A stretch of DNA of 64,000 nt from Pseudomonas sp. Irchel 3E20. GTDB taxonomy: Bacteria; Pseudomonadota; Gammaproteobacteria; Pseudomonadales; Pseudomonadaceae. The notes below the pieces were generated by a model. That model was not told where the DNA came from, ran no database searches, and saw nothing but the letters and a program-made list of their open reading frames with translations. Positions 9,064 to 18,596 of this stretch are shown piece after piece (positions within the stretch are counted from its first letter, which is position 1; each line of letters opens with the position of its first letter). The stretch is from contig NZ_FYEE01000004.1 of assembly GCF_900187645.1 (NCBI RefSeq), positions 248,001 to 312,000 of the forward strand. The letters run 5' to 3'. Both the position numbers and the translations under genes were made by a program.

Positions 9064-9330
9064 ATGCCTAGGTTTACCGACTTTAAAATCAGCTACACCT
9101 ATTGCGGGCAGCAGTGCACCCTCAATATCGCCGCCCCCGAAATGCACGAGGCCGATGCCTGGAAGTACCTGGCCGACAGCCTGGGGCTTTGCTACATCGA
9201 TGCGCAGGGTTACACCATGCTCTGCCACGCCGTGAGGAACATGGTGGAGGCCCATGGCGTCAGCGATGTTCAAGTGCAAGCGCTGGCGCCTCACGAAACA
9301 CCCCTACCCTCGGGGGCCCTGGTCCATTAG
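9064..9330 (+). CDS. Small protein of unknown function
   Basis: An 88-residue soluble protein with a good ribosome-binding site (AAGGTGAAATC) before the ATG at 9064. It has a beta-rich start (FKISYTYCGQQCTLNI) with two cysteines four residues apart, then helical segments. It may belong to one of the small DUF families common in Pseudomonas, but I cannot name it securely. It is 56 nt after the chemoreceptor stop and is followed by a terminator, so it could be its co-transcribed partner. Composition is typical of the window. Confidence 0.6.
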   Translation: MPRFTDFKISYTYCGQQCTLNIAAPEMHEADAWKYLADSLGLCYIDAQGYTMLCHAVRNMVEAHGVSDVQVQALAPHETPLPSGALVH

Positions 9331-9350
9331 CCGTTCCCCCGGCGCCCTGG

Positions 9351-9370
9351 AGCCCTGATTAATCAGGGCT
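9351..9370. terminator. Palindromic terminator between convergent genes
   Basis: A perfect 20-base palindrome (AGCCCTGATTAATCAGGGCT) lies between the 3' ends of the small + gene and the - strand response regulator, followed by CTTTC. It probably ends transcription in both directions. Confidence 0.65.
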
Positions 9371-9391
9371 CTTTCATGTGCAGGCAAAGGT

Positions 9392-10027
9392 TCAACGCAG
9401 CTTCAGCGGGTCCACCAGTTGCGCCGCAATGGCCATGCCCACCAGGTCAGGCAAGGTGTTGGCCTGCATGCGCTTCATCACCCGCGAGCGATAAAGGTCG
9501 ACGGTCTTGGCGCTGACCCCCAACTGCTCGGCAATTTCCCGGGTGGTGTAGCCCTGCACCAGGGGTAGCAACACATCCCGTTCACGGGGGGTCAGGGTGA
9601 GCAAGCGTGCCCGCAAGGCGTCGTGGCCCAGGCTGCCCGAACGGCTGGCCGCGCTATGGCTGAGGGCCTGTTGCACGCTGTCGAGCAGCAACTGCTCGTT
9701 GTAGGGTTTTTCAATGAAGTCATGGGCGCCGGCCTTGAACGCACGCACCACGATCGGCACATCGGCGTGGCCGCTGACAAAAATGATCGGCAGGTCGAGT
9801 TCGCGCACGCGCATTTCTTCCTGCACGTTCAACCCGCCCATGCCGGGCATGCGTACATCGAGCAGCACGCAAGCCTCGAGGCTGGCATCGCAGGCCTCGA
9901 GAAACGCCACGCCACTGGTAAAGGGCAAGGCCTTGAGGCCCACCGATTCCAGCAGCCAGACCGTTGAATCGAGCATGCCTGGGTCATCATCGACCACATA
10001 CACCACGTGTTCCGCGACACCCGCCAT
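9392..10027 (-). CDS. FixJ/LuxR-type response regulator
   Basis: A 211-residue regulator with an N-terminal receiver (acidic pair at DDD, phospho-Asp in VLLDVRMPG) and a C-terminal LuxR helix-turn-helix (LTPRERDVLLPLVQGYTTREIAEQLG). The start at 10027 begins MAGVAEH just before the first receiver strand; it is 4 nt after the kinase stop, so the pair is one operon. The FixJ/TodT-like receiver, together with a PAS-rich FixL-type kinase, suggests cytoplasmic sensing. The divergent AlkK-like acyl-CoA synthetase gene at 12540 is the most obvious target (inference). Confidence 0.88.
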   Translation of the reverse strand: MAGVAEHVVYVVDDDPGMLDSTVWLLESVGLKALPFTSGVAFLEACDASLEACVLLDVRMPGMGGLNVQEEMRVRELDLPIIFVSGHADVPIVVRAFKAGAHDFIEKPYNEQLLLDSVQQALSHSAASRSGSLGHDALRARLLTLTPRERDVLLPLVQGYTTREIAEQLGVSAKTVDLYRSRVMKRMQANTLPDLVGMAIAAQLVDPLKLR

Positions 10028-10031
10028 TGCA

Positions 10032-12308
10032 TTATTCCTGTTGTTGTTTTGTGGGGCCGGCAAGCGGCAAGCGACAGCCCATCGTGAGCCCGACCGGTTC
10101 GCGCCGGGCCTGCAGTTGCCCACCGAAGCCTTCGATGATGCTGCGGCTCATGGACAACCCAAGCCCCAGGCCATCGGCCTTGCTGGTATAGAACGGGGTA
10201 AACATTTGCTCCAGTTCAGCTTCGCTCACGCCCGGGCCCTGGTCGCGTACATGGATTTCCACGGCAGCGGCGCCGCCCTGCCCTGCGCTCAGCACGATCG
10301 ACGAGGGTTGGCCGGGGTGTTGTTCGCGATTGGCGTCGATGGCATTGCGCAGCAGGTTGAGCAGGACCTGCTCCAGCAGCACCCGGTCGGCATAAACCGG
10401 CGGCAGATTATCGGGCAGCCGGTCCTCGATTGTCACTTGCCACGTGCCCGCCTCCCAGGCGCACAAACGCACGGCTTCGCGGGCCACCTCGGCGAAGTCC
10501 AGGGCCTGGGTGCGCCGCTGCCCCTTGCGCAAAAAGGCCCGCAGGCGCCGGATCACTTGCGAGGCGTGCGTGGCCTGATGGGTGATGCGCTCCAGACCCT
10601 GGGCCACCCGAGCGGCGGCCTGGGGGTTGGAGTCCAGCGTCTGTAAATAGCGCTGGCTGGCATTGGCATAGTTGACCACGGCCGCCAGGGGTTGATTGAT
10701 CTCGTGAGCGATGCCGGAGGCCAGTTCGCCCAGGGTTACCAGGCGCGCCGTGTGCGCCAGTTCGTCCTGATGGCGGCGCTGTTGCGCTTCGCGCAATTCC
10801 CGTTCGGTCATGTCCCGCGCCACCAGCGAGTAGTAGCGTTCGCCCCCCGCCGAGCGGTGCGCCAGCAGCACCAGCGACACCGCCACCGAAGCGCCCGTGC
10901 CCAGGGGTTGCAGCCGCGCATCGCTGCTCCACACCCCATCGCGCTCGGCACCGCTCCAACCGTCGCGCTGCAGCCGCGCCAGGTCGGCGCTGGCGAACAA
11001 CTGCGCCAGGGTGGGCATGGGTTGTTGCTCGTCGATGCCCAGCACCCGCCGCGCCGCGGGGTTGAGGTAGGTGACCTGGCCCTCGGGGTCGATGAACAGC
11101 ACCGGGTCGGTGTTGGCCTCGACCACCGCCGCCAGGCGTCGCTTGTTCTCTTCGGCCTGCACCCGGGCGGTCACGTCGCGGGACACGCTGACCACCTCGA
11201 CCACCGCTCCGGTGTAGGTTTCACGGATCGCCCGGCAAGCGGTCTCGAACCACAGGTAATGCCCCTGCCGATGGCGGATGCGGTACGTCATCGTGTGGTA
11301 ACCCTCCTGCTCCAACGCATCGCGGGCGCTGTGGACCAGGCTGGCCAGGTCCTGGCCATGGAACAAGCCCTGGGCCATTTGCCCGCGCAACTCTTCGGGC
11401 CAGTAGCCGAGCAACGTCCAGGAGGCCGGCGAAGCATCGAGAAAGCAGCCTTGGGGGGTGTGCCGGGAAATCAGGTCGGTGGTGTTCTCAATGATGAGCC
11501 GGTACAGCCGCCGCGCCTTGGCGGCTTCGCGTTCGGCCAACACTTGCGTGGTGGCGTCGCGGCAACGGGCAAGCACGCGGTTGTCTTGAGGGGCGGGGAT
11601 GAACGTCCAGATCAGGATGCGGCCGTGGAACGGGGCTTCGACCTCTTCGATGGCCCGCTGCTGGTCCAGGCACGCATGCACCAGCATCCGATGGTTGATC
11701 GGTAGAAAGTCCAGCGCCTCGCTCAGCGGTTGCTCCGCCAGTAGCGCCAACAAGGCCGCATTGAACTCCTGGGGCCGACCTTGCGCGTCGAGCAGCAGGC
11801 TCGGCTGCGGGTCGTGCCCCAGCAGCGGCGACCCGCGCAGCATGTCGTTGACGCTGTGGAGCAAGGTCGCCAGCCAGTCCTGCACCCCGCCCAGCCAGGC
11901 GCCATCGACGCCTTCGCGCAAGTGCACCAGCAGCAACCCGTCCTGGCCCGGTTGCAAGGCCAAGTCCATGACCTGGCCATGGCTGATGGCGGCGCGGCGC
12001 AAGCGGCCGGCCAACCAGCAATCGAGTTGCCGGACTTGGTCTAGGTCCAAACGCCCGGCCTCAAGCAAGCGCTCGAACAACACTTGGTCGCTGGCCTGCG
12101 AGGGATCACCCTGGCCCGGCGGAAAATGCTGGGCGGCGCCTTCATGGCTGTAGATCCCGGCCTGGGGTTGCCAGCTCAAATACACCGCGCGGCGCACTTG
12201 CGGGCAATCCTGCAACGCACGGCACAAGGCATCGGCCCGCGCAGCCAACGGCACGCCCTCACGCTGCAGGCGCAACCAGCTGTGCAATCGAACGGGGGTC
12301 AGGGTCAT
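10032..12308 (-). CDS. Multi-PAS sensor histidine kinase, FixL class
   Basis: A 758-residue soluble kinase with no membrane segments. The N-terminus (about 1-170) is GAF-like. Then come about three PAS domains; one holds ENTTDLISRHTPQGCFLDASPA and a later one EANTDPVLFIDPEGQVTYLN. The HisKA box GIAHEINQPLAAVV is typical of FixL/NtrB-class kinases, and the ATPase domain has LNLLRNAIDAN and GLGLGLSMSRSI. I chose ATG 12308 (MTLTPVRL), where the domain starts; an upstream ATG at 12371 adds a low-complexity leader. It is co-transcribed with the FixJ-like regulator and divergent from acyl-CoA synthetase and dehydrogenase genes, so a fatty-acid or redox cue is plausible. Confidence 0.85.
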   Translation of the reverse strand: MTLTPVRLHSWLRLQREGVPLAARADALCRALQDCPQVRRAVYLSWQPQAGIYSHEGAAQHFPPGQGDPSQASDQVLFERLLEAGRLDLDQVRQLDCWLAGRLRRAAISHGQVMDLALQPGQDGLLLVHLREGVDGAWLGGVQDWLATLLHSVNDMLRGSPLLGHDPQPSLLLDAQGRPQEFNAALLALLAEQPLSEALDFLPINHRMLVHACLDQQRAIEEVEAPFHGRILIWTFIPAPQDNRVLARCRDATTQVLAEREAAKARRLYRLIIENTTDLISRHTPQGCFLDASPASWTLLGYWPEELRGQMAQGLFHGQDLASLVHSARDALEQEGYHTMTYRIRHRQGHYLWFETACRAIRETYTGAVVEVVSVSRDVTARVQAEENKRRLAAVVEANTDPVLFIDPEGQVTYLNPAARRVLGIDEQQPMPTLAQLFASADLARLQRDGWSGAERDGVWSSDARLQPLGTGASVAVSLVLLAHRSAGGERYYSLVARDMTERELREAQQRRHQDELAHTARLVTLGELASGIAHEINQPLAAVVNYANASQRYLQTLDSNPQAAARVAQGLERITHQATHASQVIRRLRAFLRKGQRRTQALDFAEVAREAVRLCAWEAGTWQVTIEDRLPDNLPPVYADRVLLEQVLLNLLRNAIDANREQHPGQPSSIVLSAGQGGAAAVEIHVRDQGPGVSEAELEQMFTPFYTSKADGLGLGLSMSRSIIEGFGGQLQARREPVGLTMGCRLPLAGPTKQQQE

Positions 12309-12539
12309 TACGGGTCCGCTTCGTGGGGGGCGCCAAGGATATATCGGCCCTGGCGCGCTGGCTGCAATCATTTGGCCTCAGACGAGCCGCATATAGCACA
12401 TATACTATACGCCATAGGTTGTACTTCCATATCAAGAGGCGCTTGTTATATAAAGCACCCCGGATATCAACGGTGGCCACGGCAACGATGCTCAAGCGCC
12501 ACCGAATAGAGCTAACAATCAGCCATCGAGTACCCGCAT
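12309..12539. promoter_or_regulatory. Divergent promoter region, kinase / acyl-CoA synthetase
   Basis: 231 bases without a convincing gene. The centre (about 12390-12470) is markedly AT-rich, with CATATAGCACATATACTATAC and TTGTTATATAAAG. This fits back-to-back promoters, but I cannot fix -35/-10 pairs with confidence. Confidence 0.4.
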
Positions 12540-14162
12540 ATGTCCATCTATGAACAAGGGCTAAGCCCTTCGGTTGTCAATCATATCGCCTTGTCTCCGC
12601 TCAGCTTCCTGGAGCGTACCGCCAGCGTTTACCCCAACTACCCCGCCGTGATCCACGGTTCGATCCGCCGCTCCTGGGCACAAACCTACGAGCGCTGCCG
12701 CCGCCTCGCATCGGCGTTGGCCGGGCGCGGCATCGGCAAGAACGACACCGTGGCCTTGATGCTGCCCAACATTCCCGAAATGCTTGAAGCTCATTTTGGC
12801 GTGCCGATGATCGGTGCCGTGCTCAACCCACTCAACGTGCGCCTGGATGCCGAAGCCATCGCCTTCATGCTGCAGCACGGCGAAGCCAAGGTGCTTATCA
12901 CCGACCGGGAATTCCACGACGTGATCCACGCCGCCATTGGCATGCTCGATCACCCGCCGCTGGTCATCGACGTCAACGACCCGGAGTACGGTGAGGGCCA
13001 GGCTGTCAGTGACCTGGACTACGAAGCGCTGCTGGCAGAAGGCGACCCGGCGTTCGCCTGGCAATGGCCGCTCGACGAGTGGCAAGCCATCTCGCTGAAC
13101 TACACCTCGGGCACCACCGGCAACCCCAAAGGCGTGGTCTATCACCACCGCGGCGCCTACCTCAATGCCCTGGGCAACCAGATGACCTGGGCCATGGGCA
13201 ATCACCCGGTGTACCTCTGGACCCTGCCGATGTTCCACTGCAACGGCTGGTGCTACCCCTGGACAATCACCGCTCTGGCCGGGGTGCATGTGTTCCTGCG
13301 GCGGGTCGACCCGCAAAAAATTCTTACCCTGATCCGCGAACACCAGGTCACGCACCTGTGTGGTGCCCCGATCGTGCTCAATGCCCTGGTGAACATGCCG
13401 GAATCGGCAAAAGCGGCCATCGACCACCCAGTCAGCGCCATGGTGGCCGGCGCGGCGCCACCAGCCAAGGTCATTGGTGCCGTGGAAGAGATGGGCATCA
13501 AGGTCACCCACGTCTATGGCCTGACCGAGACGTATGGCCCCGTGACCCTCTGTGCCTGGCATGCCGAATGGGATGCGCTGCCGTTGCACGAGCGCGCCCA
13601 GATCAAATCCCGCCAGGGGGTGCGCTACCCCACGCTGGAAGGCGTGATGGTCGGCGACTCCAAGACCCTGGAGCCAACCCCTCGCGACGGCCAGACCATC
13701 GGCGAAGTGTTCATGCGCGGCAATACGGTGATGAAGGGCTACCTCAAGAACCCCACGGCCACCGCCGAGGCTTTCGAGGGTGGCTGGTTCCACACCGGCG
13801 ACCTAGCGGTGTGCCACCCCGATGGCTATGTCGAGATCAAGGACCGCCTCAAAGACATCATCATTTCCGGTGGCGAGAACATTTCCACCATCGAGCTCGA
13901 AGGCGTGCTTTACCGCCACCCCGGCGTGATGGAAGCCGCCGTGGTCGCCCGCCCTGATGAAAAGTGGGGCGAAACGCCGTGCGCCTTCATCACCCTCAAG
14001 GCCGATCATCAGGATGTTCGCGAAGCCGACATCCTCCATTTCTGCCGCGAGCACCTGGCGGGTTTCAAAGTCCCGCGCACGGTGGTGTTCACCCAGTTGC
14101 CCAAAACCTCCACCGGCAAGATCCAGAAGTACATGCTGCGCGACTGGGCCAAGGCCCTGTAA
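12540..14162 (+). CDS. Medium-chain acyl-CoA synthetase (AlkK-like)
   Basis: A 540-residue AMP-forming ligase of the ANL superfamily. The P-loop-like motif YTSGTTGNPKGV is near residue 186, the YGLTET motif near 326, the GWFHTGDLAV segment near 415, and the C-terminal catalytic Lys lies in PKTSTGKIQKYMLR. The overall sequence style matches AlkK and the DmdB-like ligases, which activate medium-chain fatty acids. No strong ribosome-binding site precedes ATG 12540, so expression may be modest or depend on activation. An acyl-CoA dehydrogenase follows 80 nt later, giving the first two steps of beta-oxidation in one unit under a divergent FixLJ-like pair. Confidence 0.88.
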   Translation: MSIYEQGLSPSVVNHIALSPLSFLERTASVYPNYPAVIHGSIRRSWAQTYERCRRLASALAGRGIGKNDTVALMLPNIPEMLEAHFGVPMIGAVLNPLNVRLDAEAIAFMLQHGEAKVLITDREFHDVIHAAIGMLDHPPLVIDVNDPEYGEGQAVSDLDYEALLAEGDPAFAWQWPLDEWQAISLNYTSGTTGNPKGVVYHHRGAYLNALGNQMTWAMGNHPVYLWTLPMFHCNGWCYPWTITALAGVHVFLRRVDPQKILTLIREHQVTHLCGAPIVLNALVNMPESAKAAIDHPVSAMVAGAAPPAKVIGAVEEMGIKVTHVYGLTETYGPVTLCAWHAEWDALPLHERAQIKSRQGVRYPTLEGVMVGDSKTLEPTPRDGQTIGEVFMRGNTVMKGYLKNPTATAEAFEGGWFHTGDLAVCHPDGYVEIKDRLKDIIISGGENISTIELEGVLYRHPGVMEAAVVARPDEKWGETPCAFITLKADHQDVREADILHFCREHLAGFKVPRTVVFTQLPKTSTGKIQKYMLRDWAKAL

Positions 14163-14242
14163 CCCGCCCCCTCTGTCAACTGGCCGGCGGCGGCATCTGC
14201 CCCGCCGCTGCCACCGCACAACCGTTCTGTCGAGGTTCACCT

Positions 14243-16015
14243 ATGCCCCCGTTCAACGCCCCTCTGCGCGACCTGCGCTTCGTCCTCCATGAAGTCTTCG
14301 ACGCCCCGGCCCTGTGGGCGCGCCTGCCGGCCCTGGCCGAGAACATCGATGCGGGTATCGCCGACGCCATCCTGGAAGAGGCGGGTAAAGTCACTTCGCA
14401 CCTGATCGCGCCCCTGAACCGTAGCGGCGACGAAGAAGGCGCCCAATGGCAGGAAGGCCAAGTCACCACCCCCATCGGTTTCAAGCAAGCCTATGCCACG
14501 TACATCGAAGGTGGCTGGGTGGGCCTGTCGGGGAACACCCAATACGGCGGCATGGGCATGCCCAAGATGCTTGCCGTGCAGTTTGAAGAAATGCTCTACG
14601 CCGCCAACTCCAGCTTCGCGCTGTACTCGGCCTTGAGCTCAGGTGCCTGCCTGGCCCTGGACGCCCACGCCAGCGAGACGTTGAAAAACCTCTACCTGCC
14701 GCCCATGTACGAAGGCCGCTGGGCCGGTTCCATGTGCCTGACCGAAGCCCATGCCGGCACCGACCTGGGGCTTATCCGCAGCCGCGCCGAGCCCCGCGCC
14801 GACGGCAGTTTCAGCATCACCGGCAGCAAGATCTTCATCACCGGCGGCGATCATGACCTGACGGAAAACATCGTGCACCTGGTGCTGGCCAAGCTGCCCG
14901 ACGCCCCGCCCGGGCCCAAAGGCATCTCGCTGTTCGTGGTGCCCAAGGTTCTGGTCAATGCCGACGGAACCCTGGGCCAGCCCAACGCGGTGAGCTGCGG
15001 TTCCATCGAGCACAAGATGGGTATCAAGGCGTCCGCCACCTGCGTGATGAACTTCGACGGCGCCAGTGGCTGGCTGGTGGGCGAAGCCAACAAAGGCTTG
15101 GCGGCGATGTTCACCATGATGAACTACGAACGCCTGTCCATCGGCATTCAAGGCATTGGCTGCGCCGAAGCCTCCTATCAAAGCGCCGTGGCCTACGCCC
15201 GCGAGCGCCTGCAAAGCCGCGCGCCGAGCGGCGCCGTCGCGGCCGATAAGGTGGCCGATCCGATCATCGTGCACCCCGATGTTCGGCGCATGTTGCTCAC
15301 CATGAAGGCCATGACCGAGGGCGGGCGCGCCTTCGCCAGCTATGTCGGGCAACAACTGGACCTGGCGAAATTCTCCGACGATGCCCAGGAGCGCGATATC
15401 GCCCAGGGCCAGGTCGCGCTGCTGACACCCATCGCCAAGGCGTTTTTCACCGACACCGGCCTGGACAGCTGCATCCACGGCCAGCAAGTGTTCGGTGGCC
15501 ATGGCTACATCCGCGAATGGGGCCAGGAACAATTGGTGCGCGACGTGCGCATCGCGCAAATCTACGAAGGCACCAACGGCATCCAGGCGCTGGACCTGCT
15601 GGGGCGCAAGGTGCTGCCTGACAACGGCGCCGCGTTGCGCCAGTTCACGGCCCAAATCCGTCAGTTCGCCCAGCAACCCAACGCCCCCTATGCCGCGCAG
15701 TTGCTCGACGCGGTACAGCGCCTGGAGGACCTGAGCGACTGGTTGCACACCCAGGCCGCGAGCAACCGCAACGAAGTCGGCGCGGCGTCGGTGGAGTACC
15801 TGCACCTGTTCGGGTATGTCGCTTACGCCTGGCTGTGGGCGCGCATGGCGCAGGTCGCCGAGCAGAAGCTGGCCCAAGACCCAGGCTTTTATGGCGCCAA
15901 AGTCGCCACCGCGAACTTCTACATCCAGCGCCTGCTGCCGCGCATCTTGAGCCTGGAGCAATCCATTCGTGCCGGCAGCGCCTCACTGTTCGGCCTGGAC
16001 GCCGCGCAGTTTTGA
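14243..16015 (+). CDS. Acyl-CoA dehydrogenase with C-terminal extension (DmdC-like)
   Basis: A 590-residue FAD flavoprotein. It has the usual acyl-CoA dehydrogenase core (CLTEAHAGTDLGLIRS, GIKASATCVM, the HGYIREWG helix, and the catalytic Glu in IAQIYEGTNGIQAL) plus a C-terminal domain of about 130 residues. This size and layout match the large group that includes DmdC/AcdA-type enzymes rather than the 375-residue short-chain type at 38.7 kb. The ATG at 14243 follows GAGGTTCACCT. It very likely forms an operon with the upstream acyl-CoA synthetase. A hairpin follows the stop. Confidence 0.9.
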   Translation: MPPFNAPLRDLRFVLHEVFDAPALWARLPALAENIDAGIADAILEEAGKVTSHLIAPLNRSGDEEGAQWQEGQVTTPIGFKQAYATYIEGGWVGLSGNTQYGGMGMPKMLAVQFEEMLYAANSSFALYSALSSGACLALDAHASETLKNLYLPPMYEGRWAGSMCLTEAHAGTDLGLIRSRAEPRADGSFSITGSKIFITGGDHDLTENIVHLVLAKLPDAPPGPKGISLFVVPKVLVNADGTLGQPNAVSCGSIEHKMGIKASATCVMNFDGASGWLVGEANKGLAAMFTMMNYERLSIGIQGIGCAEASYQSAVAYARERLQSRAPSGAVAADKVADPIIVHPDVRRMLLTMKAMTEGGRAFASYVGQQLDLAKFSDDAQERDIAQGQVALLTPIAKAFFTDTGLDSCIHGQQVFGGHGYIREWGQEQLVRDVRIAQIYEGTNGIQALDLLGRKVLPDNGAALRQFTAQIRQFAQQPNAPYAAQLLDAVQRLEDLSDWLHTQAASNRNEVGAASVEYLHLFGYVAYAWLWARMAQVAEQKLAQDPGFYGAKVATANFYIQRLLPRILSLEQSIRAGSASLFGLDAAQF

Positions 16016-16031
16016 GAGCGCAGCCGCAGGC

Positions 16032-16052
16032 GGGCTACGTCAATCGTAGCCC
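16032..16052 (+). terminator. Hairpin after the acyl-CoA dehydrogenase gene
   Basis: GGGCTACG (16032-16039) pairs with CGTAGCCC (16045-16052) around TCAAT, 16 bases after the stop; no T-run. Farther on, CAGTGTC (16108) and GACACTG (16130) are inverted repeats before the methyltransferase gene and could be an operator. Confidence 0.45.
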
Positions 16053-16199
16053 TAGGCCGCGTGATGACCGCGCAAAAAAAGGCGTCAAAGCGCGGATCAC
16101 AATCGTTCAGTGTCGTTACATCCGGTAGTGACACTGGCCTAAGCCAGGCTTTTGGCTGTGCTAGCGTGCCCGCGTTATCACTCAGACAGAGGCCCGACC

Positions 16200-16862
16200 A
16201 TGCCCCATTCCACTGAAAAAGGCGCCGCCGTTTATTCCCCTTTGATGCTCAAACTCTATGACGCATGGGTACTGGGCCTGTCCAACCGGTTTGCCTGGCG
16301 CTGCCCTACACCCACCGTGCTCCTACCTTTCTTCAGGCAGCACATGGGCCCGCGGCATCTGGATGTGGGCGTCGGCACCGGTTACTACCTGCGCCACGCC
16401 GCATCCAGCGCGCAGGGGCCTCTCACTTTGCTGGACCTGAACGCCAACAGCCTGCACGCCGCCAGTCATCGACTGGGGCGCGCAGACACGCGGTTGATTC
16501 AGCACGATGTAATGACGCCATTGCCTCCCCAGCCCGAGGGGGCCTTCGATTCGATTTCCCTCTTTTACCTGCTGCATTGCTTGCCCGGCACCCTGATGGA
16601 CAAGGGGGTGGTGTTCCAACACCTCAAGACGCACCTTGCGCCTGACGGCGTGATCTATGGTGCGACCATCTTGGGCGACAGCACGAACCATAACGCCCTG
16701 GGCCGAAAACTGATGGCGCTGTACAACCGCAAGGGCATCTTCGGCAATCGCAATGACACCCAGCAGGCGCTTGAGCAGCAACTGTGCTTGCACTTTCGTG
16801 AGGTGCAGGTCGTGCTTTGCGGCAAGGTGGCGTTGTTTCAGGCGCGCGGTGCGCAGGGGTGA
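16200..16862 (+). CDS. Class I SAM-dependent methyltransferase
   Basis: A 220-residue protein with the class I methyltransferase motif I (LDVGVGTGYYL, near residue 60), the following acidic strand (LTLLDLNANSL) and a motif-IV-like segment (FDSISLFYLLHCLPG). The substrate is not predictable; the length and the N-terminal YSPLMLKLYDAWVLG segment resemble small-molecule methyltransferases. The ATG at 16200 is used because the longer frame starting at 16152 has no conserved residues. It is transcribed toward ercS with only 6 bases between the convergent 3' ends. I see no operon partner. Confidence 0.8.
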   Translation: MPHSTEKGAAVYSPLMLKLYDAWVLGLSNRFAWRCPTPTVLLPFFRQHMGPRHLDVGVGTGYYLRHAASSAQGPLTLLDLNANSLHAASHRLGRADTRLIQHDVMTPLPPQPEGAFDSISLFYLLHCLPGTLMDKGVVFQHLKTHLAPDGVIYGATILGDSTNHNALGRKLMALYNRKGIFGNRNDTQQALEQQLCLHFREVQVVLCGKVALFQARGAQG

Positions 16863-16868
16863 GCAGCC

Positions 16869-18596
16869 CTACCCCAGCAACTGGCTGAGCACCGCGCGTA
16901 ATTTGCCGGGCTTGACCGGTTTGTTGAGCAGCGGCGCACCAAGTTTTTTCAGGGCGCGGCGGCACGGGTCGCTGCGGTCGGCGGTGACGATGACCGCCGG
17001 GATGCGCAGGCCAAAGTGCTCGCGCAGGTGGCGCACCACGTCACAGCCGACGATGCCGTGATCCAAGTGGAAATCGGCAAGGATCAGTTCCGGCGCCCGT
17101 TCGTTCAGGGCCAGCAGCGCCGCCACTTCATCGGTGGCGGTCACTACCTCGCAGCCCCATTGCTCCAGCAGCGCGCTCATGCTCTGCAGGATGCTGACTT
17201 CATTGTCCAACACCAGCAAACGCCGCCCCGGCAGTGGGTTGCCGGTGCCTGCCTGGGGCGCTGCCAGGTTTAGGGCCATGGGTACTTCGCGGGAGATGGG
17301 CACATCGATGCTGAACATCGAGCCGCGCCCCGGCCAGGAGCGCACCCGCACCCGGTAGTCGAGGATCTTGGCGATACGCTCGACGATGGCCAGGCCCAGG
17401 CCCACGCCCTTGCGGTCGGCGGCGCGGCCGACGTCGAGTTGGTTGAACTCCAGGAAGATCGACTGCAAACGCTCGGCCTCGATGCCGCGCCCGGTGTCCC
17501 AGACCTCCACCCGCAACACATCGCCCCGGCGCCGGGCGCCCAACAGGATGGTGCCGTGTTCGGTGTAACGGCAGGCATTGCTGAGAAAGTTGCGCAGGAT
17601 GCGGGTCATCAGGCGCAGGTCGGTAAGGATGGCGAAGTCGCCGACCCGGCCACGCAGCTCCAGGCCCGAGGCCTGGGCCACGGACTGGAACTCCGAGAGC
17701 AGCGGCGCGAGCAGTTCATCGAGGCGATACAGGGCGATATCCGGCTTGACCGCCGCTTGATCGAGTTTGGAGATGTCCAGCAGATCGGTGAGCAGGTCTT
17801 CGGCACCTTCCAACGCCTGATGGGTGCGCTCCACCAGTGTGTGCTCCGCCTCCGGCAGCGCCCGTTCGCGCAAAGTGGCAATCAGCAAACGCGCGGCGTT
17901 GAGGGGTTGCAGCAGGTCGTGGCTGGCAGCGGCGAGGTATTTGTCCTTGCTGCGGTTGGCCGCTTGGGCGGCGTCGCGGGCATCGCGCAGGGCCCGTTCG
18001 ATCTGCTCGCGGCGTTCGATCTGCTGTTGCAGGTTGCGGTTGGCTTCGAGCAATTCATCGGTGCGCGCCGTGACCCGTTGCTCCAGCTCATCGTTGAGCT
18101 GCTGCAAACGCTGCTGGGCCAGTTTGCGTTCGGTGATGTCGGTGACGAAGCCTTCCACCAGGCCATCCTGGTCGGGCTTGAGCAACAGGTTCATCAGCAC
18201 GTCGAGCTGGCTACCGTCCTTGCGCCGCAACTGGGTTTCGTAGCCCAGCAGGCTGCGTTGCAGTTGCAGACGCGCGCCGATGGCCTGCAACTCCTCGGCA
18301 CCGCCGACAAACAGGTGGCTGGCCAGGTCGGTCAGGGAAAACAGCACGTCCTGGGGCGTCTCGTAGCCGAGCATCCAGGCCAGGGCCGGGTTGGCGGCGC
18401 GCATGCCGTCTTGCAGGCTGGCCTGGAAGATCCCGTGTACCGCATGCTCGAACAGCCATTTATAGCGGTTGCGTTCGGTTTCCAGGTCATCGAGGCGTGC
18501 CGCCAGTTCCGGGTAGTGGCTCTTGCGCGCCGAATGGCTGCCCAGGCCCAGCAGCCCGGCCAAGGCCCGTTGCTGTTCCTCAGAGGGCTTCGCCAT
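16869..18596 (-). CDS. ercS: PAS hybrid sensor kinase ErcS
   Basis: A 575-residue soluble hybrid kinase. One PAS domain (about 45-165, with WLFEHAVHGIFQAS) is followed by a long coiled coil (about 170-230), a HisKA box AASHDLLQPLNAARLL, an ATPase domain (GVGLGLAIVERIAK) and a C-terminal receiver with ADFHLD. It is of the NahK/ErcS type. In P. aeruginosa ErcS lies next to ercA and belongs to the ethanol-oxidation regulatory network. Here it overlaps the ercA stop by 17 nt, with a GAGG site before ATG 18596. A second kinase with the same HDLLQPLNAARL box, ErcS', lies at 33.9 kb. Confidence 0.88.
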   Translation of the reverse strand: MAKPSEEQQRALAGLLGLGSHSARKSHYPELAARLDDLETERNRYKWLFEHAVHGIFQASLQDGMRAANPALAWMLGYETPQDVLFSLTDLASHLFVGGAEELQAIGARLQLQRSLLGYETQLRRKDGSQLDVLMNLLLKPDQDGLVEGFVTDITERKLAQQRLQQLNDELEQRVTARTDELLEANRNLQQQIERREQIERALRDARDAAQAANRSKDKYLAAASHDLLQPLNAARLLIATLRERALPEAEHTLVERTHQALEGAEDLLTDLLDISKLDQAAVKPDIALYRLDELLAPLLSEFQSVAQASGLELRGRVGDFAILTDLRLMTRILRNFLSNACRYTEHGTILLGARRRGDVLRVEVWDTGRGIEAERLQSIFLEFNQLDVGRAADRKGVGLGLAIVERIAKILDYRVRVRSWPGRGSMFSIDVPISREVPMALNLAAPQAGTGNPLPGRRLLVLDNEVSILQSMSALLEQWGCEVVTATDEVAALLALNERAPELILADFHLDHGIVGCDVVRHLREHFGLRIPAVIVTADRSDPCRRALKKLGAPLLNKPVKPGKLRAVLSQLLG

